From: Pseudomonas hormoni
GTDB taxonomy: Bacteria; Pseudomonadota; Gammaproteobacteria; Pseudomonadales; Pseudomonadaceae
NCBI RefSeq assembly: GCF_018502625.1
Contig: NZ_CP075566.1
Span: forward strand, 2,361,001-2,425,000
Reading direction: 5' to 3'
Length of the DNA stretch: 64,000 nucleotides
Position numbers and translations under genes: made by a program. Positions 1 through 12,226 of this stretch are shown piece after piece (position 1 is the stretch's first letter; each line of letters begins with the position of its first letter). The notes under the pieces were generated by a model. That model saw only the letters and a program-made list of their open reading frames with translations. It was not told the DNA's origin and did not search any database.

Positions 1-917
1 TTGCCCGTTCGGCCACCACGACGGTTTCGCCATCGGTGCGCAATCAGGAGGAAGTGGCCAAGCTGATCGACACCACCAAGTGCATCGGCTGCAAGGCCTG
101 CCAGGTCGCCTGTTCGGAATGGAACGAGTTGCGCGACGACGTCGGTCACAACCTCGGCACTTACGACAATCCCCAGGACCTGAGCGCCGAAACCTGGACC
201 CTGATGCGCTTCACCGAGCACGAAACCGACGCCGGCAACCTCGAGTGGCTGATCCGCAAGGACGGCTGCATGCATTGCGCCGAGCCGGGCTGCCTGGCGG
301 CGTGCCCGAGTCCAGGGGCGATCATCAAGCACGCCAACGGCATCGTCGATTTCGATCAGGACCATTGCATCGGCTGCGGTTATTGCATCACCGGCTGCCC
401 GTTCAACATCCCGCGGATCTCGCAAAAGGATCACAAGGCCTACAAGTGCACGCTGTGCTCCGACCGGGTCGCGGTGGGCCTGGAACCGGCCTGCGTGAAA
501 ACCTGCCCGACCGGAGCGATTGTGTTCGGCACCAAGGACGACATGAAGGAACACGCCGCCGAACGCATCGTCGACCTCAAGAGCCGCGGCTTCGCCAACG
601 CCGGTCTGTACGACCCCGAAGGTGTGGGCGGCACGCACGTCATGTACGTGTTGCATCACGCCGACACGCCGGTGCTGTACGCCGGTTTACCGAACAGCCC
701 GACGATCAGTCCGCTGGTGGAGTTGTGGAAAGGCGTGAGCAAACCCTTGGGTCTGTTGGCCATGGGGCTGGCGGTGCTGGCCGGGTTCTTCCATTACGTG
801 CGCATTGGCCCGCAGATTGTCGAGGAAGACGAACTTCCGATCCTCAAAGACTCTGCGGTGCATGAAGTCGACCCGGCGGTGCACACCTTCGATCCGCGCG
901 GGGAGGACAGACCATGA
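1..917 (+). CDS. fdoH: Formate dehydrogenase iron-sulfur (beta) subunit, 5' end cut by window
   Basis: This is the electron-transfer subunit of a respiratory membrane-bound formate dehydrogenase (FdnH/FdoH family). It passes electrons from the catalytic alpha subunit to the cytochrome b subunit. The frame is already open at base 3 and reads through the window edge with typical family residues before the GTG at 36, so that GTG is internal and the true start lies outside. Four Cys-rich ferredoxin-type clusters are visible (for example [34 protein letters not shown]), followed by one C-terminal membrane helix near codons 735-810. It overlaps the next gene by 4 bases (ATGA). The alpha subunit gene, probably a selenoprotein, should lie just upstream. 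Confidence 0.95.
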   Translation, partial: ARSATTTVSPSVRNQEEVAKLIDTTKCIGCKACQVACSEWNELRDDVGHNLGTYDNPQDLSAETWTLMRFTEHETDAGNLEWLIRKDGCMHCAEPGCLAACPSPGAIIKHANGIVDFDQDHCIGCGYCITGCPFNIPRISQKDHKAYKCTLCSDRVAVGLEPACVKTCPTGAIVFGTKDDMKEHAAERIVDLKSRGFANAGLYDPEGVGGTHVMYVLHHADTPVLYAGLPNSPTISPLVELWKGVSKPLGLLAMGLAVLAGFFHYVRIGPQIVEEDELPILKDSAVHEVDPAVHTFDPRGEDRP

Positions 918-1567
918 TTCGCAAACAGATCCTGCGCTACACCTCGAACCAGCGCACCAACCACTGGCTGGTGGCGATCTCCTTCTTCATGGCGGCGCTG
1001 TCGGGGCTGGCGCTGTTTCATCCGGCGCTCTTCTGGCTCAGCAACCTGTTCGGCGGCGGGCCGTGGACGCGCATCCTGCATCCGTTCATGGGCGTGGTGA
1101 TGTTCGTGTTGTTCCTCGGTCTGGTGATTCAATTCTTTCGGGCGAACTTCTTTATCAGCAATGACCGCTTGTGGCTGCGCCGCGTCGGGCGGGTGATCCA
1201 GAACGAGGAGGAGGGCGTACCGCCGATCGGCAAGTACAACCCGGGGCAGAAGCTGCTGTTCTGGACGTTGCTGCTGTGCATGCTGGTGCTGCTGTTCAGC
1301 GGGTTGGTGATCTGGCGCGCGTATTTCAGCGAGTATTTCGGCATCACCTCGATTCGCTGGGCGATGCTGCTGCATGCCTTGGCGGGATTTGTATTGGTGT
1401 TGAGCATCATCGTGCACATCTACGCTGGTATCTGGATCAAGGGCTCGGTCAGCGCCATGGTGCATGGCTGGGTCAGCCGCGCCTGGGCAAGGAAACACCA
1501 TGAACTCTGGTACCGGGAAGTGACGCGCGACGAACACCCCGAACGGCCGGTCAGTAAAAAAGGATAA
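914..1567 (+). CDS. fdoI: Formate dehydrogenase cytochrome b556 (gamma) subunit
   Basis: A 217-residue integral membrane protein of the FdnI/FdoI family. It anchors formate dehydrogenase in the inner membrane and delivers electrons to quinone through two b-type hemes. Four hydrophobic helices are evident. Family landmarks include the N-terminal R-x-TxNQRTNHW stretch with a candidate heme His, and later histidines in the LLHALAGF and IVHIYAG helices. It starts inside the end of the beta-subunit gene (4-base overlap) and is followed after 5 bases by fdhE, so the three are co-transcribed. Length agrees with the family (about 210-220 residues). Confidence 0.94.
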   Translation: MIRKQILRYTSNQRTNHWLVAISFFMAALSGLALFHPALFWLSNLFGGGPWTRILHPFMGVVMFVLFLGLVIQFFRANFFISNDRLWLRRVGRVIQNEEEGVPPIGKYNPGQKLLFWTLLLCMLVLLFSGLVIWRAYFSEYFGITSIRWAMLLHALAGFVLVLSIIVHIYAGIWIKGSVSAMVHGWVSRAWARKHHELWYREVTRDEHPERPVSKKG

Positions 1568-1572
1568 GCACC

Positions 1573-2499
1573 TTGGCGACGATTCTTGAGCCTGGCGAGA
1601 TTGAAGCGGCGGCAAGTTCACCGCCGTTTCTGCACCTGCCGCCGAACAACCTGTTTGCGTTGCGCGCGCGGCGACTGGAACGGTTGGCCGAGGGGCATCC
1701 TTTGGCCGATTACCTGCTTTTGGTGGTTGGGTTGTGTGATGTTCAGCAGCAGTTGATGGACGCTCCTCCCGTCGCTGCGTCGCCGGACCCCGAACGCCTG
1801 CTGGTTTGCCAGCAGCATGGCTTGCCGCCGTTCGCTGCCGACAGTCTGGTGCGCGAGGACGATTGGTTGCCTTGGCTCGATGCGCTGTTGCGGCGTTATA
1901 AGCCACCGGCGCAACTGGAAGTCGAGAACGCGATAATCCGTTTGCGCAATGCCAGCGTCGGCCAACTCAAAGGCTGGGCAATTGCTTTGGTCAGTGGCCA
2001 GTTTGCGTTGCTGCCTGCGGCGTTGGTGCCGTTCCTGGGCGCGGCATTGCAGGTCGTCTGGAGCCATTGGTTGCTGAACACGCCTGATCTGGTCTTGAAA
2101 CCTGGCGACAGCCTCAGCCAGTGTCCGGCCTGCGGTTCGCCGGCGATGGCCGGGGTGATCCGGCATCGCGGCAAACACAATGGCTTGCGCTATCTGGTGT
2201 GTTCGCTGTGTGCTTGTGAATGGCATGTGGTGCGGGTCAAATGTGTGTATTGCGAGCAGAGCAAGGGACTTGAATATGTCAGCCTTGATGATGACCGCCA
2301 TGCCGCCAATCAGGCGCCGTTGCGGGCTGAGGTCTGTCCTGGCTGTCGCAGTTACCTGAAGTTGTTGTATCTGGAGAACGATGCTGATGCTGAAGCGCTG
2401 TCGGGTGACTTGACTAGTCTGATGCTGGATATGCGCTTGGAGCAGGAAGGGTATCAACGGCTAGCGCCGAACCTTTTGTTTGCGCCTGGGGGGGATTGA
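1573..2499 (+). CDS. fdhE: FdhE, formate dehydrogenase accessory protein
   Basis: A 308-residue cytoplasmic protein needed for assembly and activity of respiratory formate dehydrogenases. The C-terminal half carries the family's CxxC pairs: CPAC, CSLC, CVYC and CPGC, a rubredoxin-like metal-binding pattern. The start is a TTG 5 bases after the gamma-subunit stop, preceded by an AAAAGGA ribosome-binding stretch. No ATG fits the family N-terminus better. It is the last gene of the formate dehydrogenase operon; downstream come about 1 kb of repeats and then the selenocysteine genes that this enzyme needs. Confidence 0.93.
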   Translation: MATILEPGEIEAAASSPPFLHLPPNNLFALRARRLERLAEGHPLADYLLLVVGLCDVQQQLMDAPPVAASPDPERLLVCQQHGLPPFAADSLVREDDWLPWLDALLRRYKPPAQLEVENAIIRLRNASVGQLKGWAIALVSGQFALLPAALVPFLGAALQVVWSHWLLNTPDLVLKPGDSLSQCPACGSPAMAGVIRHRGKHNGLRYLVCSLCACEWHVVRVKCVYCEQSKGLEYVSLDDDRHAANQAPLRAEVCPGCRSYLKLLYLENDADAEALSGDLTSLMLDMRLEQEGYQRLAPNLLFAPGGD

Positions 2500-2528
2500 G
2501 TCTGTCTTGTTGGGGAATGCTGGGGGGG

Positions 2529-2785
2529 CATATCCGTTTCTTCGGTAACGGCGGCTATTGGTTTCGCCCTTACGGCGAGTCACTTGGAAAAACGGAACGC
2601 CGCCCGGCGCAAAGTAACCAAGCGCTTTTGCCCCTTTCGTTCGGTGCCTCGCTAATGCTCGGCATGCCCTCGCTCCGGTCCTGCTCCGTGGGCCCGCCGC
2701 CATCGGGCATCCATGGCCGGGGGCGGCTACCGCGGCATCCTTGCCGCGGTGCCCACCGCGCAGAACCTCCACTCGGCCTCTCGAT
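2529..2785 (+). repeat. Left arm of large imperfect inverted repeat
   Basis: This segment reappears in reverse complement at 3044-3280. Shared blocks include the sequences around the TACGGCG/CGCCGTA element, the GGCATGCCCTCGCTCCGG block, the GGGCCCGCCGCCAT block and the terminal CGCAGAACCT. Similarity is high but broken by short indels, for example the region near 2720-2755 against 3070-3105. It resembles the families of a few hundred bases scattered through fluorescens-group genomes, which are often mis-called as hypothetical proteins. Confidence 0.75.
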
Positions 2786-2862
2786 ATAGGTTGCGACTAC
2801 CGCCACAGCACCGCGAGGCGGCCTTACCGGCCGGCCTGGCTCTTTGATCGAACGCATTCCCC

Positions 2863-2965
2863 CTGTGGGAGCTAGCCTGCTAGCGATGGACGTTAACGTT
2901 AACGCGTGAGGTCTGAATGAACGCGGTGTCTGGACGTCCATCGCTAGCAGGCTAGCTCCCACAGG
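2863..2965. repeat. REPIN (paired REP elements) hairpin
   Basis: A REP core starting CTGTGGGAGCTAGCCTGC at 2863-2892 is repeated in perfect inverted orientation at 2935-2965, with about 42 bases between. This is the paired REP form common in Pseudomonas intergenic DNA. Confidence 0.85.
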
Positions 2966-3043
2966 TATGAGTTCGCTCCAGTTGTTGATCTGGCTTTAGC
3001 TTTGGCTTTTGATCTGGTTTTTGACCTTGATCTGCCCCGTCGG

Positions 3044-3280
3044 AAGGCCGAGCGCAGGTTCTGCGCAGTGGGCAACCCGGCATGGATGCCGGGTTAGCCG
3101 CCCCCGGCCATGGATGGCCGATGGCGGCGGGCCCACGGAGCAGGACCGGAGCGAGGGCATGCCGAGCCATAGCGAGGCACCGTACGTCAGGGGCGCTGGC
3201 GCTTGGTTACTTGGCGCTCTTCCAAGTAACCCGCCGTAAGGGCGGAACCAATAGCAGCCGTTACCGCAGCAACGGATATG
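3044..3280 (-). repeat. Right arm of large imperfect inverted repeat
   Basis: Reverse-complement partner of 2529-2785, about 260 bases away across the REPIN at 2863-2965. The two arms could fold into a very large cruciform, or could be two oppositely oriented insertions of the same repeat family. Confidence 0.75.
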
Positions 3281-3311
3281 TACACCATCAAAACCTACGT
3301 CTCCTGATACA

Positions 3312-3470
3312 CCGTCATCGCAGGCAAGCCAGCTCCCACAGGGTTTCGGGTACATCCGCGAGAACAGAGGTCGTCTGTCAGGCCGCCTTCGCGAGTAGGC
3401 TCGCTCCCACAGGGGTTCCGGGGACATCCGCAAAAACCGGTCGGCTGTCAGGCCGCCATCGCAGGAGCGC
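3312..3470 (+). repeat. Tandem REP-containing units of about 71 bases
   Basis: Unit 1 (3312-3382) and unit 2 (3383-3452) each start CCG-x-C-x-TCGC, contain the GCTCCCACAGG REP core followed by a TACATCCGC/GACATCCGC block, and end GGTCGxCTGTCAGG or similar. A third partial unit starts at 3453. No palindromic short repeats with unique spacers are present, so this is not CRISPR. Confidence 0.7.
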
Positions 3471-3562
3471 CAGCCGTACGCAGATCCATTGCAGGCGCGA
3501 GCCCGCTCGCAAATAACCTCACCGACTACACTCAGGCGGTCAGCCGTTTACGGGAGCCCCTG

Positions 3563-4980
3563 ATGTCCTCCAGATCCGCCAGCCCGGCCTTGCGGCTACC
3601 TTCCATCGACCGTTTGCTGCGCCATCCGGCCTGTCAGCCACTGGCCGAGCGCTACGGACGCGAGGCGCTGCTGGCCAGTTTGCGGCAACTGCTGGATGAC
3701 CTGCGTGAACCGGTCATTTCAGGGCAACTCGACGCCCTGGAAATCACCCCCGAAACCCTCGCGGGCAGGGCAGGCGAGCGCCTTGCCCAACGACATCGCA
3801 GCCATGTCCGTCGCGTATTCAATCTCACCGGCACCGTGCTGCACACCAATCTCGGTCGCGCGTTGTTGCCACAGGAAGCGATTGACGCGGTGCAGATGGC
3901 CGCCCGTTATCCGCTCAACCTGGAATTCGACCTGCACAGCGGCAAGCGCGGCGACCGAGACGACCTGATCGAAGGCCTGATCCGCGAACTGACGGGTGCC
4001 GAAGCCGTGACCGTGGTCAACAACAACGCGGCCGCCGTGCTGCTGACGCTCAACAGTCTGGGCGCGCGCAAGGAAGGGATCATTTCCCGGGGCGAACTGA
4101 TCGAAATCGGCGGTGCGTTTCGCATTCCCGACATCATGGCGCGGGCCGGGGTGAAGCTGCATGAAGTCGGGACCACCAATCGCACCCACGCCAAGGATTA
4201 CGAAGCCGCCATCGGCCCGCGCAGCGGTCTGGTCATGCGCGTGCACGCCAGCAACTACAACATTCAGGGCTTCACCACGAGCGTGCCGACCGCTGAACTG
4301 GCGGAGCTGGCGCACAAGCATGGTTTGCCGCTGCTCGAAGACCTCGGCAGCGGCAGCCTGCTGGACCTGACTCGCTGGGGCTTGCCCGCCGAACCAACCG
4401 TGCGCCAGGCATTGCTCGACGGTGCGGACATCGTCACCTTCAGCGGCGACAAACTGCTCGGCGGCCCGCAGGCCGGGCTGATTGTCGGCCGTAAAGAGCT
4501 GATCGCGAAGATCAAGAAGAACCCGCTCAAGCGAGCATTGCGCGTCGATAAACTGACCCTGGCCGCCCTCGAAGCCGTGCTGGGTCTGTATCGCGATCCG
4601 GATCGCCTGGCGGAACGCCTGCCGAGTTTGCGCCTGCTCACCCGCCCGCAGGCAGACATCCTCGCCCAGGCCGAACGCCTGCAACCATCGCTGGCCAGGG
4701 TGTTGGGCGAGGGCTGGAGCGTCAGCGCAGTGCCGGCGCTGGGCATGATCGGCAGCGGCAGCCAACCGGTGGCGCGCCTGCCGAGTGCGGCGTTGTGCCT
4801 GCGACCGGATGTCAGCAAGCGCATACGCGGTCGGCGGTTGCTTGATCTGGAGGCTGCCTTCAGAAAACTGGCCATTCCAGTGCTCGGTCGCCTCGATGAC
4901 GACGCACTGTGGCTGGATCTGCGGCAACTGGACGACGAGCCGGCGTGGCTGGCGCAACTCGATCAACTGCAGGTGCCCGG

Positions 4981-4984
<4 letters not shown>
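3563..4984 (+). CDS. selA: SelA, L-seryl-tRNA(Sec) selenium transferase
   Basis: A PLP-dependent cytoplasmic enzyme that converts seryl-tRNA(Sec) to selenocysteinyl-tRNA(Sec) using selenophosphate. It has 473 residues, close to the family norm. The N-terminal tRNA-binding region begins LPSIDRLL, and the PLP-binding lysine lies in the motif [13 protein letters not shown] at residue 297. The ATG at 3563 gives the usual family N-terminus. The gene ends in a GTGA overlap with selB, so the two are translationally coupled; tRNA-Sec follows selB. With the formate dehydrogenase genes upstream, this forms a selenoprotein expression locus. Confidence 0.96.
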
Positions 4985-6888
<1,904 letters not shown>

Positions 6889-6894
6889 GTTCAT

Positions 6895-6990
6895 GGAAGG
6901 CAATCGCGCCCGGTGGCGCGGCCGGGCTTCAAACCCGGTTGGGGACGGCATCCGTTCCCGGGCAGGTTCGACTCCCGCTGCCTTCCGCCA
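6895..6990 (+). tRNA. selC: tRNA-Sec (anticodon UCA)
   Basis: This 96-base sequence folds as a selenocysteine tRNA. It has an 8-bp acceptor (GGAAGGCA with TGCCTTCC), a discriminator G and an encoded CCA at 6988-6990. The anticodon loop CTTCAAA places TCA at 6929-6931. The long variable arm around 6940-6960 and the TTCGACTC T-loop also fit. It starts 6 bases after the selB stop and is probably co-transcribed with selAB. The convergent oprD gene ends 6 bases beyond it. Confidence 0.95.
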
Positions 6991-6995
6991 TTCCA

Positions 6996-8327
6996 TCAGA
7001 AGCGCCCGAAGTTCAACGGGTACTCGATGACCACGTAAACCCGGTCGATATCATCACCGGCCTGGGCGCTGTTGGCCCGGTGCGAGACATGGGACAGTTG
7101 CAGTGACAAGCCCTTGGCCGAACCGGACTGCACGATGTAGCGCAAGTCGATGTCGCGCTCCCAATGCCGTCCGCCATCACCTTGTTGCGGCACGTTCGTG
7201 CCCAGCGATTCATCGAACGGGTTGTAAGCGCCGCCTTGGGGTGCATGGGTGCCATCAATCTGGCTACCCCTGACATACCGGGTCATGAATTTCAGACCGG
7301 GGATGCCATAGGCGCCCAGATCCAGGTCGTAACGCGCTTGCCAGGATTGTTCGTGGGCGCCGTTGAAGTCGGCGTACTTGATCGAGTTGGCGAGGTAAAT
7401 GGAATCGCCGCCGACGAAATCGAACGGTGTATCGCCGTTGACCTTCTGATAGGCCAAGGTGAAGGCATGGGCATCGACGGTGTATTTGCCCGACAGGCTG
7501 AACGCTGTGTTATCGATGGCGCCGGCAAGTGATCGGCCGGTGTCCTGGGTGTGATAAAGATTGGCGTCGAGGAACCAGCCGGACTGTTTGAGGTGCAGAT
7601 TGCCGTAGTACTGATGCCAGGTGTCGGTCAATTCCGATGCGTACAGGGCTGCGCCGAGAGGGCTTTGCGTAAACAGGTCGGCACCCAGCAATGAAATGCC
7701 GCCCGCCTCGGTGTTTGCGCCATAGCCGTAAAAGTTGCCCTTGCCCGAAGAGCCGTCCTGGTTCTTGAACGCCGTAAAGTGGCCGGCGACCAGGTTCATC
7801 CCGTCGATTTCGCGACTGTTCAACAGAAAACCGCTGGCGTATTCCGGTTGCAGACGTTTGTCGGCGGTGTCGAAGACCGGGGTTTCGACCATCATTTCAC
7901 CGAAGGCCAGGGTGGTTTTCGAGGCCTTGATCTTTAATGCGCCGCCGCCACTGGAGTAGTTGTCTTCGCTCCTGCCGTCACTGTCCAGCGGCAATAATCC
8001 TGTCCCGGAATGGCCCTTGCCGCCATCAAGTTTCAGCCCCAGAAACCCGTGGGCATCGAGGCCAAATCCCAGGGTGCCGTGGGTGAACCCCGATTCGAAC
8101 GAGCTGATAAAACCCTGGGCCCATTCCGCCTTGTAACTCTTGCCGGTGGGCGAGGGCGTGCGGTAATCGCTGTTGAGGTAGAAGTTGCGGCTCAACACGT
8201 CGACCTTCGAGCCTTCAAGAAAACCTTGCGCCGAGTCATCGGCACGGGCGGCTCCAGTGGTGCTGGCTAAAAGCACGGACAGGCACAATGGCAACCTGAC
8301 CCGGAGGTCTTGCGAGGAATATTTCAT
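6996..8327 (-). CDS. OprD-family outer-membrane porin
   Basis: A 443-residue beta-barrel porin of the OprD/Occ family, which takes up small carboxylates, amino acids or peptides across the outer membrane. A Sec signal peptide (hydrophobic stretch ending near AARADD, about residue 30) precedes the typical start of the mature protein, FLEGSKVDVLSRNFYLNSDYR. Alternating beta-strand sequence runs to a C-terminal Phe (NFGRF), the usual barrel-assembly signal. The substrate cannot be read from sequence. It lies downstream of, and on the same strand as, an isochorismatase-family gene, with a short spacer holding a possible hairpin. Confidence 0.92.
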   Translation of the reverse strand: MKYSSQDLRVRLPLCLSVLLASTTGAARADDSAQGFLEGSKVDVLSRNFYLNSDYRTPSPTGKSYKAEWAQGFISSFESGFTHGTLGFGLDAHGFLGLKLDGGKGHSGTGLLPLDSDGRSEDNYSSGGGALKIKASKTTLAFGEMMVETPVFDTADKRLQPEYASGFLLNSREIDGMNLVAGHFTAFKNQDGSSGKGNFYGYGANTEAGGISLLGADLFTQSPLGAALYASELTDTWHQYYGNLHLKQSGWFLDANLYHTQDTGRSLAGAIDNTAFSLSGKYTVDAHAFTLAYQKVNGDTPFDFVGGDSIYLANSIKYADFNGAHEQSWQARYDLDLGAYGIPGLKFMTRYVRGSQIDGTHAPQGGAYNPFDESLGTNVPQQGDGGRHWERDIDLRYIVQSGSAKGLSLQLSHVSHRANSAQAGDDIDRVYVVIEYPLNFGRF

Positions 8328-8350
8328 CGGTCAATCACCGCGGGGGAAAG

Positions 8351-8373
8351 CGACTCCGCAGGCCGCGGAGCCG
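8351..8373 (-). terminator. Possible hairpin between hydrolase and oprD genes
   Basis: CGACTCCGC and GCGGAGCCG form a 9-bp stem with one mismatch. On the minus strand it is followed only by a short C/T run, so termination would be weak or Rho-assisted. Confidence 0.3.
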
Positions 8374-8383
8374 CTGGTATTGC

Positions 8384-9037
8384 TTAGTGGCCTTCGGAAG
8401 CACCAAACATAGTCTTGGCGTAGATCAGCCCCAGACCGTAGGAGCCACCGTTGGCAATCGAGGTTTTCACGGTTTCATCATAGGTCTCGGTACGTGCCCA
8501 GTCGCGCTGCAACTCAAGCAGGTATTGCAACGAAGTCATCGGCCGCGCGCCGATCTGGATCATGCGTTGCATGGCCATTTCATGTGCTTCGGTGCTGACG
8601 TCGCCGCAGGCGTCAGCAATCACGTAGACATCAAAACCCTGGTCGATGGCCGACAGCGCCGGGCCGACGATGCACACGGAGGTCCACAGGCCGGCGAGGA
8701 CGATTTTCTGTTTGCCGAACTTGTTCACTTCAACGGCGATGCGCTCGTCTTCCCAGGTGTTCATGCTGGTGCGGTCGATGACGTTGTGTTCCGGGAACAC
8801 CGATTTGATTTCGTCGAAGATCGGACCGGAGAAGCTCTTCTCGGCAACCGTGGTGAGGATGGTCGAGACCTTGAAGCCGCGAGCAGCCTTGGCCACCAGC
8901 GCAGCGTTGTTGCGCAGGGTCACGGCGTCGATCGACTTGGTCGCAAAGGACATCTGCGACTGGTGGTCGATCATGATCAGCGTGTGGTCGGTCGGGGTCA
9001 GCAGGGTTTTGCCGGGAACTGCTTTTGCGATAGCCAT
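8384..9037 (-). CDS. Isochorismatase-family hydrolase (YcaC-like)
   Basis: A cytoplasmic cysteine hydrolase of 217 residues. The catalytic Asp sits in LIMIDHQ, the family Lys is probably in VAEKSF, and the nucleophilic Cys is in GLWTSVCIVG. The ATG at 9037 is preferred over an in-frame ATG 33 bases upstream because AAGGAC lies 8 bases before it, and MAIAKAVPGK is the natural family N-terminus. YcaC-like proteins of this length are common in Pseudomonas; their substrate is mostly unproven, so I give no reaction. It may share a transcript with the oprD gene that follows. Confidence 0.85.
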   Translation of the reverse strand: MAIAKAVPGKTLLTPTDHTLIMIDHQSQMSFATKSIDAVTLRNNAALVAKAARGFKVSTILTTVAEKSFSGPIFDEIKSVFPEHNVIDRTSMNTWEDERIAVEVNKFGKQKIVLAGLWTSVCIVGPALSAIDQGFDVYVIADACGDVSTEAHEMAMQRMIQIGARPMTSLQYLLELQRDWARTETYDETVKTSIANGGSYGLGLIYAKTMFGASEGH

Positions 9038-9184
9038 GGCGATGTCCTTACGGGTGAGTGAGGAGGCCATGGTTGCGTAAATTCACGCGGGGATATTGAA
9101 CTGGTGTGCTGTGTTTTGACTTTCTTGCGGGGCGAGATCACCGCGCCGCCCCGCGCAATAAAAGCTATCGCGCGGGACAGTCCG

Positions 9185-10888
9185 TCATTGCATCACGTAA
9201 CGACCGGGTGCCGATTCAAGTGCAGGGTACTGCGCGTTGCCGGTGTGCAGCGCCGAAGGCTGGCGTTCACCGGCGTGTTCGGCCAGCCAGGCGAACCAGT
9301 CATTCCACCAGCTACCGGGATGTTGCTCGGCATTCTTGAACCAGGTGTCGGGGTTTTTCGTGACCCGGTTGTTGGTCCAGTAATTGCGCTTTTCCCTGGC
9401 GGGCGGGTTGATGACCCCGGCGATATGCCCCGACGCGCCCAGCACGAAGCGCTTGGTGCCGGACAGCAGTTCGGTGCTGGCGTAGGCGCTTCGCCACGGC
9501 ACGATGTGATCGTCATGGGTGGCGAGGATGTACGCCGGCGCGTCGATGGCGCGCAGGTCGAGCTTGACCCCGCAGCAGTCCAGCTCGCCGGATTTCAGGT
9601 CGTTCTGCAAATAGGTGTGGCGCAAATACCAGCAATACATCGGGCCTGGGAGGTTGGTGCTGTCGTTGTTCCAGAACAACAAGTCCAGCGGAATAGGCTT
9701 CTGACCCTTGAGGTACTTGTCGACGTTGTAGTTCCACCACAAATCATTGGGGCGCAACAGCGAGAAGGTGTTGCCCATGTCCTCGCCCTTGAACAGGCCG
9801 ATGGGGCCGTCAACGCCACCGATGGTGCGCTCGCGGTAAGCCACCAGTTGCTCGTCGACGAAGATGTCGATTGGGCCGGTGTCGAGGTAATCGAGGAACG
9901 TGGTCAACAGGCTCACGCTGCCGATTTCCTTGTCACCGCGCGCCGCCAATACGGCCAGCGCCGAACTCAGCAGCGTGCCGCCAATGCAGAAGCCGACGCA
10001 GTTGGGGCGTTGTTCGCCGCTGATTTCACGGGTCACTTGCAGGCCTTTGATGATGCCGGTTTCGATCAGGTCATCCCAGGTGGTGCCGGCATGTGCCTGA
10101 TCGAAGTTGCGCCACGACATCAGAAACACCGGATGACCTTGTTGTAACAGATGGCGAACCATCGAGTTGTCCGGGCGCAGGTCGAGGATGTAGTACTTGT
10201 TGATCGACGGCGGGACGATGAACACCGGGCGCCGATACTGGGTTTCGCTTTGCGGGTAGTACTGAATCAGCTGGAACAGTTCATTCTCGAACACCACTTC
10301 GCCAGGGGTGTTGGCCAGATCGACGCCAACCTTGAAGGCGCCGCTGTCGCACTGGCGCATCTTGCCTTCCTGCAGGTCGCTGGCCAGGTGCAACAGGCCT
10401 GAGAGCAGGCTGCCGCCTTGAGTGTCCGCGGCCCGCTGCAGAGCATCGGGATTACTCACCAGAAAATTGCTCGGCGCACCCGCGGCGATGGCTTGCTCCA
10501 CGAGGTACAGCAGGCGCTGGCGGGGTTTCTTGTCTTTGATCGGCAGTTTGTCGAGCAGTTTGAGCAGGAACCCGGCGTTGAGCAGGTAAAACGCGGCGAG
10601 GGAGCCGAACAGCGGCTGGCTCCAGTTGCCACTGGCGAAACGTCGATCTTCAAAGGTGAAGGGTTGGCCGGTCATCAACCGTTGGCCGAGGTCCGTCCAT
10701 TGCAGCTGATAGTCCGACTGAAGGCTGTCCAGGGTGCCGCGCGGCAGGTCGAACCACTCGTTGTATTCCTGCCCGGTAAACCATGGATTGGTGCTGACCC
10801 ATAAACGTAATTGTTGCACTGCAAAGGAGGCAATGAACGGAACCTGACCGGACCAGAAGGTGTTGAAGGTGTGCGCGTTAGTGTTCAT
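9185..10888 (-). CDS. phbC: Class I poly(3-hydroxybutyrate) synthase
   Basis: Polymerises 3-hydroxyacyl-CoA into PHB on granule surfaces. The N-terminal PhaC domain is followed by an alpha/beta-hydrolase fold whose lipase-like box GFCIGG carries the catalytic Cys at residue 301. An Asp region (DHIVPWRSAY) and a His region (GASGHIAGVINPP) complete the triad. The length is 567 residues, as for class I synthases. The ATG at 10888 has AAGGAG just upstream and gives MNTNAHTF; an ATG 18 bases earlier lacks such a site. It is third in the order phbB-phbA-phbC but separated from phbA by an intrinsic terminator. Confidence 0.93.
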   Translation of the reverse strand: MNTNAHTFNTFWSGQVPFIASFAVQQLRLWVSTNPWFTGQEYNEWFDLPRGTLDSLQSDYQLQWTDLGQRLMTGQPFTFEDRRFASGNWSQPLFGSLAAFYLLNAGFLLKLLDKLPIKDKKPRQRLLYLVEQAIAAGAPSNFLVSNPDALQRAADTQGGSLLSGLLHLASDLQEGKMRQCDSGAFKVGVDLANTPGEVVFENELFQLIQYYPQSETQYRRPVFIVPPSINKYYILDLRPDNSMVRHLLQQGHPVFLMSWRNFDQAHAGTTWDDLIETGIIKGLQVTREISGEQRPNCVGFCIGGTLLSSALAVLAARGDKEIGSVSLLTTFLDYLDTGPIDIFVDEQLVAYRERTIGGVDGPIGLFKGEDMGNTFSLLRPNDLWWNYNVDKYLKGQKPIPLDLLFWNNDSTNLPGPMYCWYLRHTYLQNDLKSGELDCCGVKLDLRAIDAPAYILATHDDHIVPWRSAYASTELLSGTKRFVLGASGHIAGVINPPAREKRNYWTNNRVTKNPDTWFKNAEQHPGSWWNDWFAWLAEHAGERQPSALHTGNAQYPALESAPGRYVMQ

Positions 10889-10921
10889 GGAACTCCTTGC
10901 CCACATCAGTAAACCGGGCAG

Positions 10922-10954
10922 AAAAAAACCGCGGTGCCGGAATTCGGCACCGCG
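10922..10954 (-). terminator. Intrinsic terminator between phbA and phbC
   Basis: A perfect 10-bp stem (CGCGGTGCCG with CGGCACCGCG) and 5-base loop. On the minus strand it is followed by G and seven T residues (10928-10922). It lies between the phbA stop and the phbC start, in the direction of transcription. Confidence 0.85.
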
Positions 10955-10990
10955 TCAGCAGTCAAGCAAGCAGTCCTGTGTTTCTTATTT

Positions 10991-12169
<1,179 letters not shown>

Positions 12170-12226
12170 GCGTGACCTCATTAAGATTTTGTCCAGCGGG
12201 AGCAGGGCATCCTTGCCCTGATCGGT

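Larger units (their letters stand above)
2500..3562. other. Gene-free repeat-rich spacer between fdhE and selA
   Basis: About 1,060 bases without a credible gene. It holds a large imperfect inverted repeat (arms near 2529-2785 and 3044-3280), a REPIN hairpin between the arms (2863-2965) and roughly 71-base tandem units with REP cores (3312-3470). Short frames here translate into low-complexity Arg/Pro-rich peptides on both strands, which is typical of mis-annotated Pseudomonas repeat DNA. selA probably has its promoter in the last 70 bases, but I cannot mark one with confidence. Confidence 0.8.

Noticed and set aside
3312..3470. Possible CRISPR-like repeats
   Set aside because: Units are about 71 bases, adjacent without spacers, and contain REP cores; no cas genes in the window.
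2496..3516. Several short frames of 70-145 codons in the fdhE-selA spacer
   Set aside because: They lie in inverted repeat DNA and give Arg/Pro/Ser-rich peptides repeated on both strands, typical of mis-called repeat elements.
3719..4966. 415-codon open frame opposite selA
   Set aside because: selA is fully supported by its PLP lysine motif and coupling to selB; the antisense frame is Gln/Ala/Val-rich shadow sequence.
6895..6990. tRNA-Sec as an integration site for a mobile element
   Set aside because: No integrase, no repeated tRNA 3' end and no foreign gene block follow; the next gene is an ordinary porin gene.
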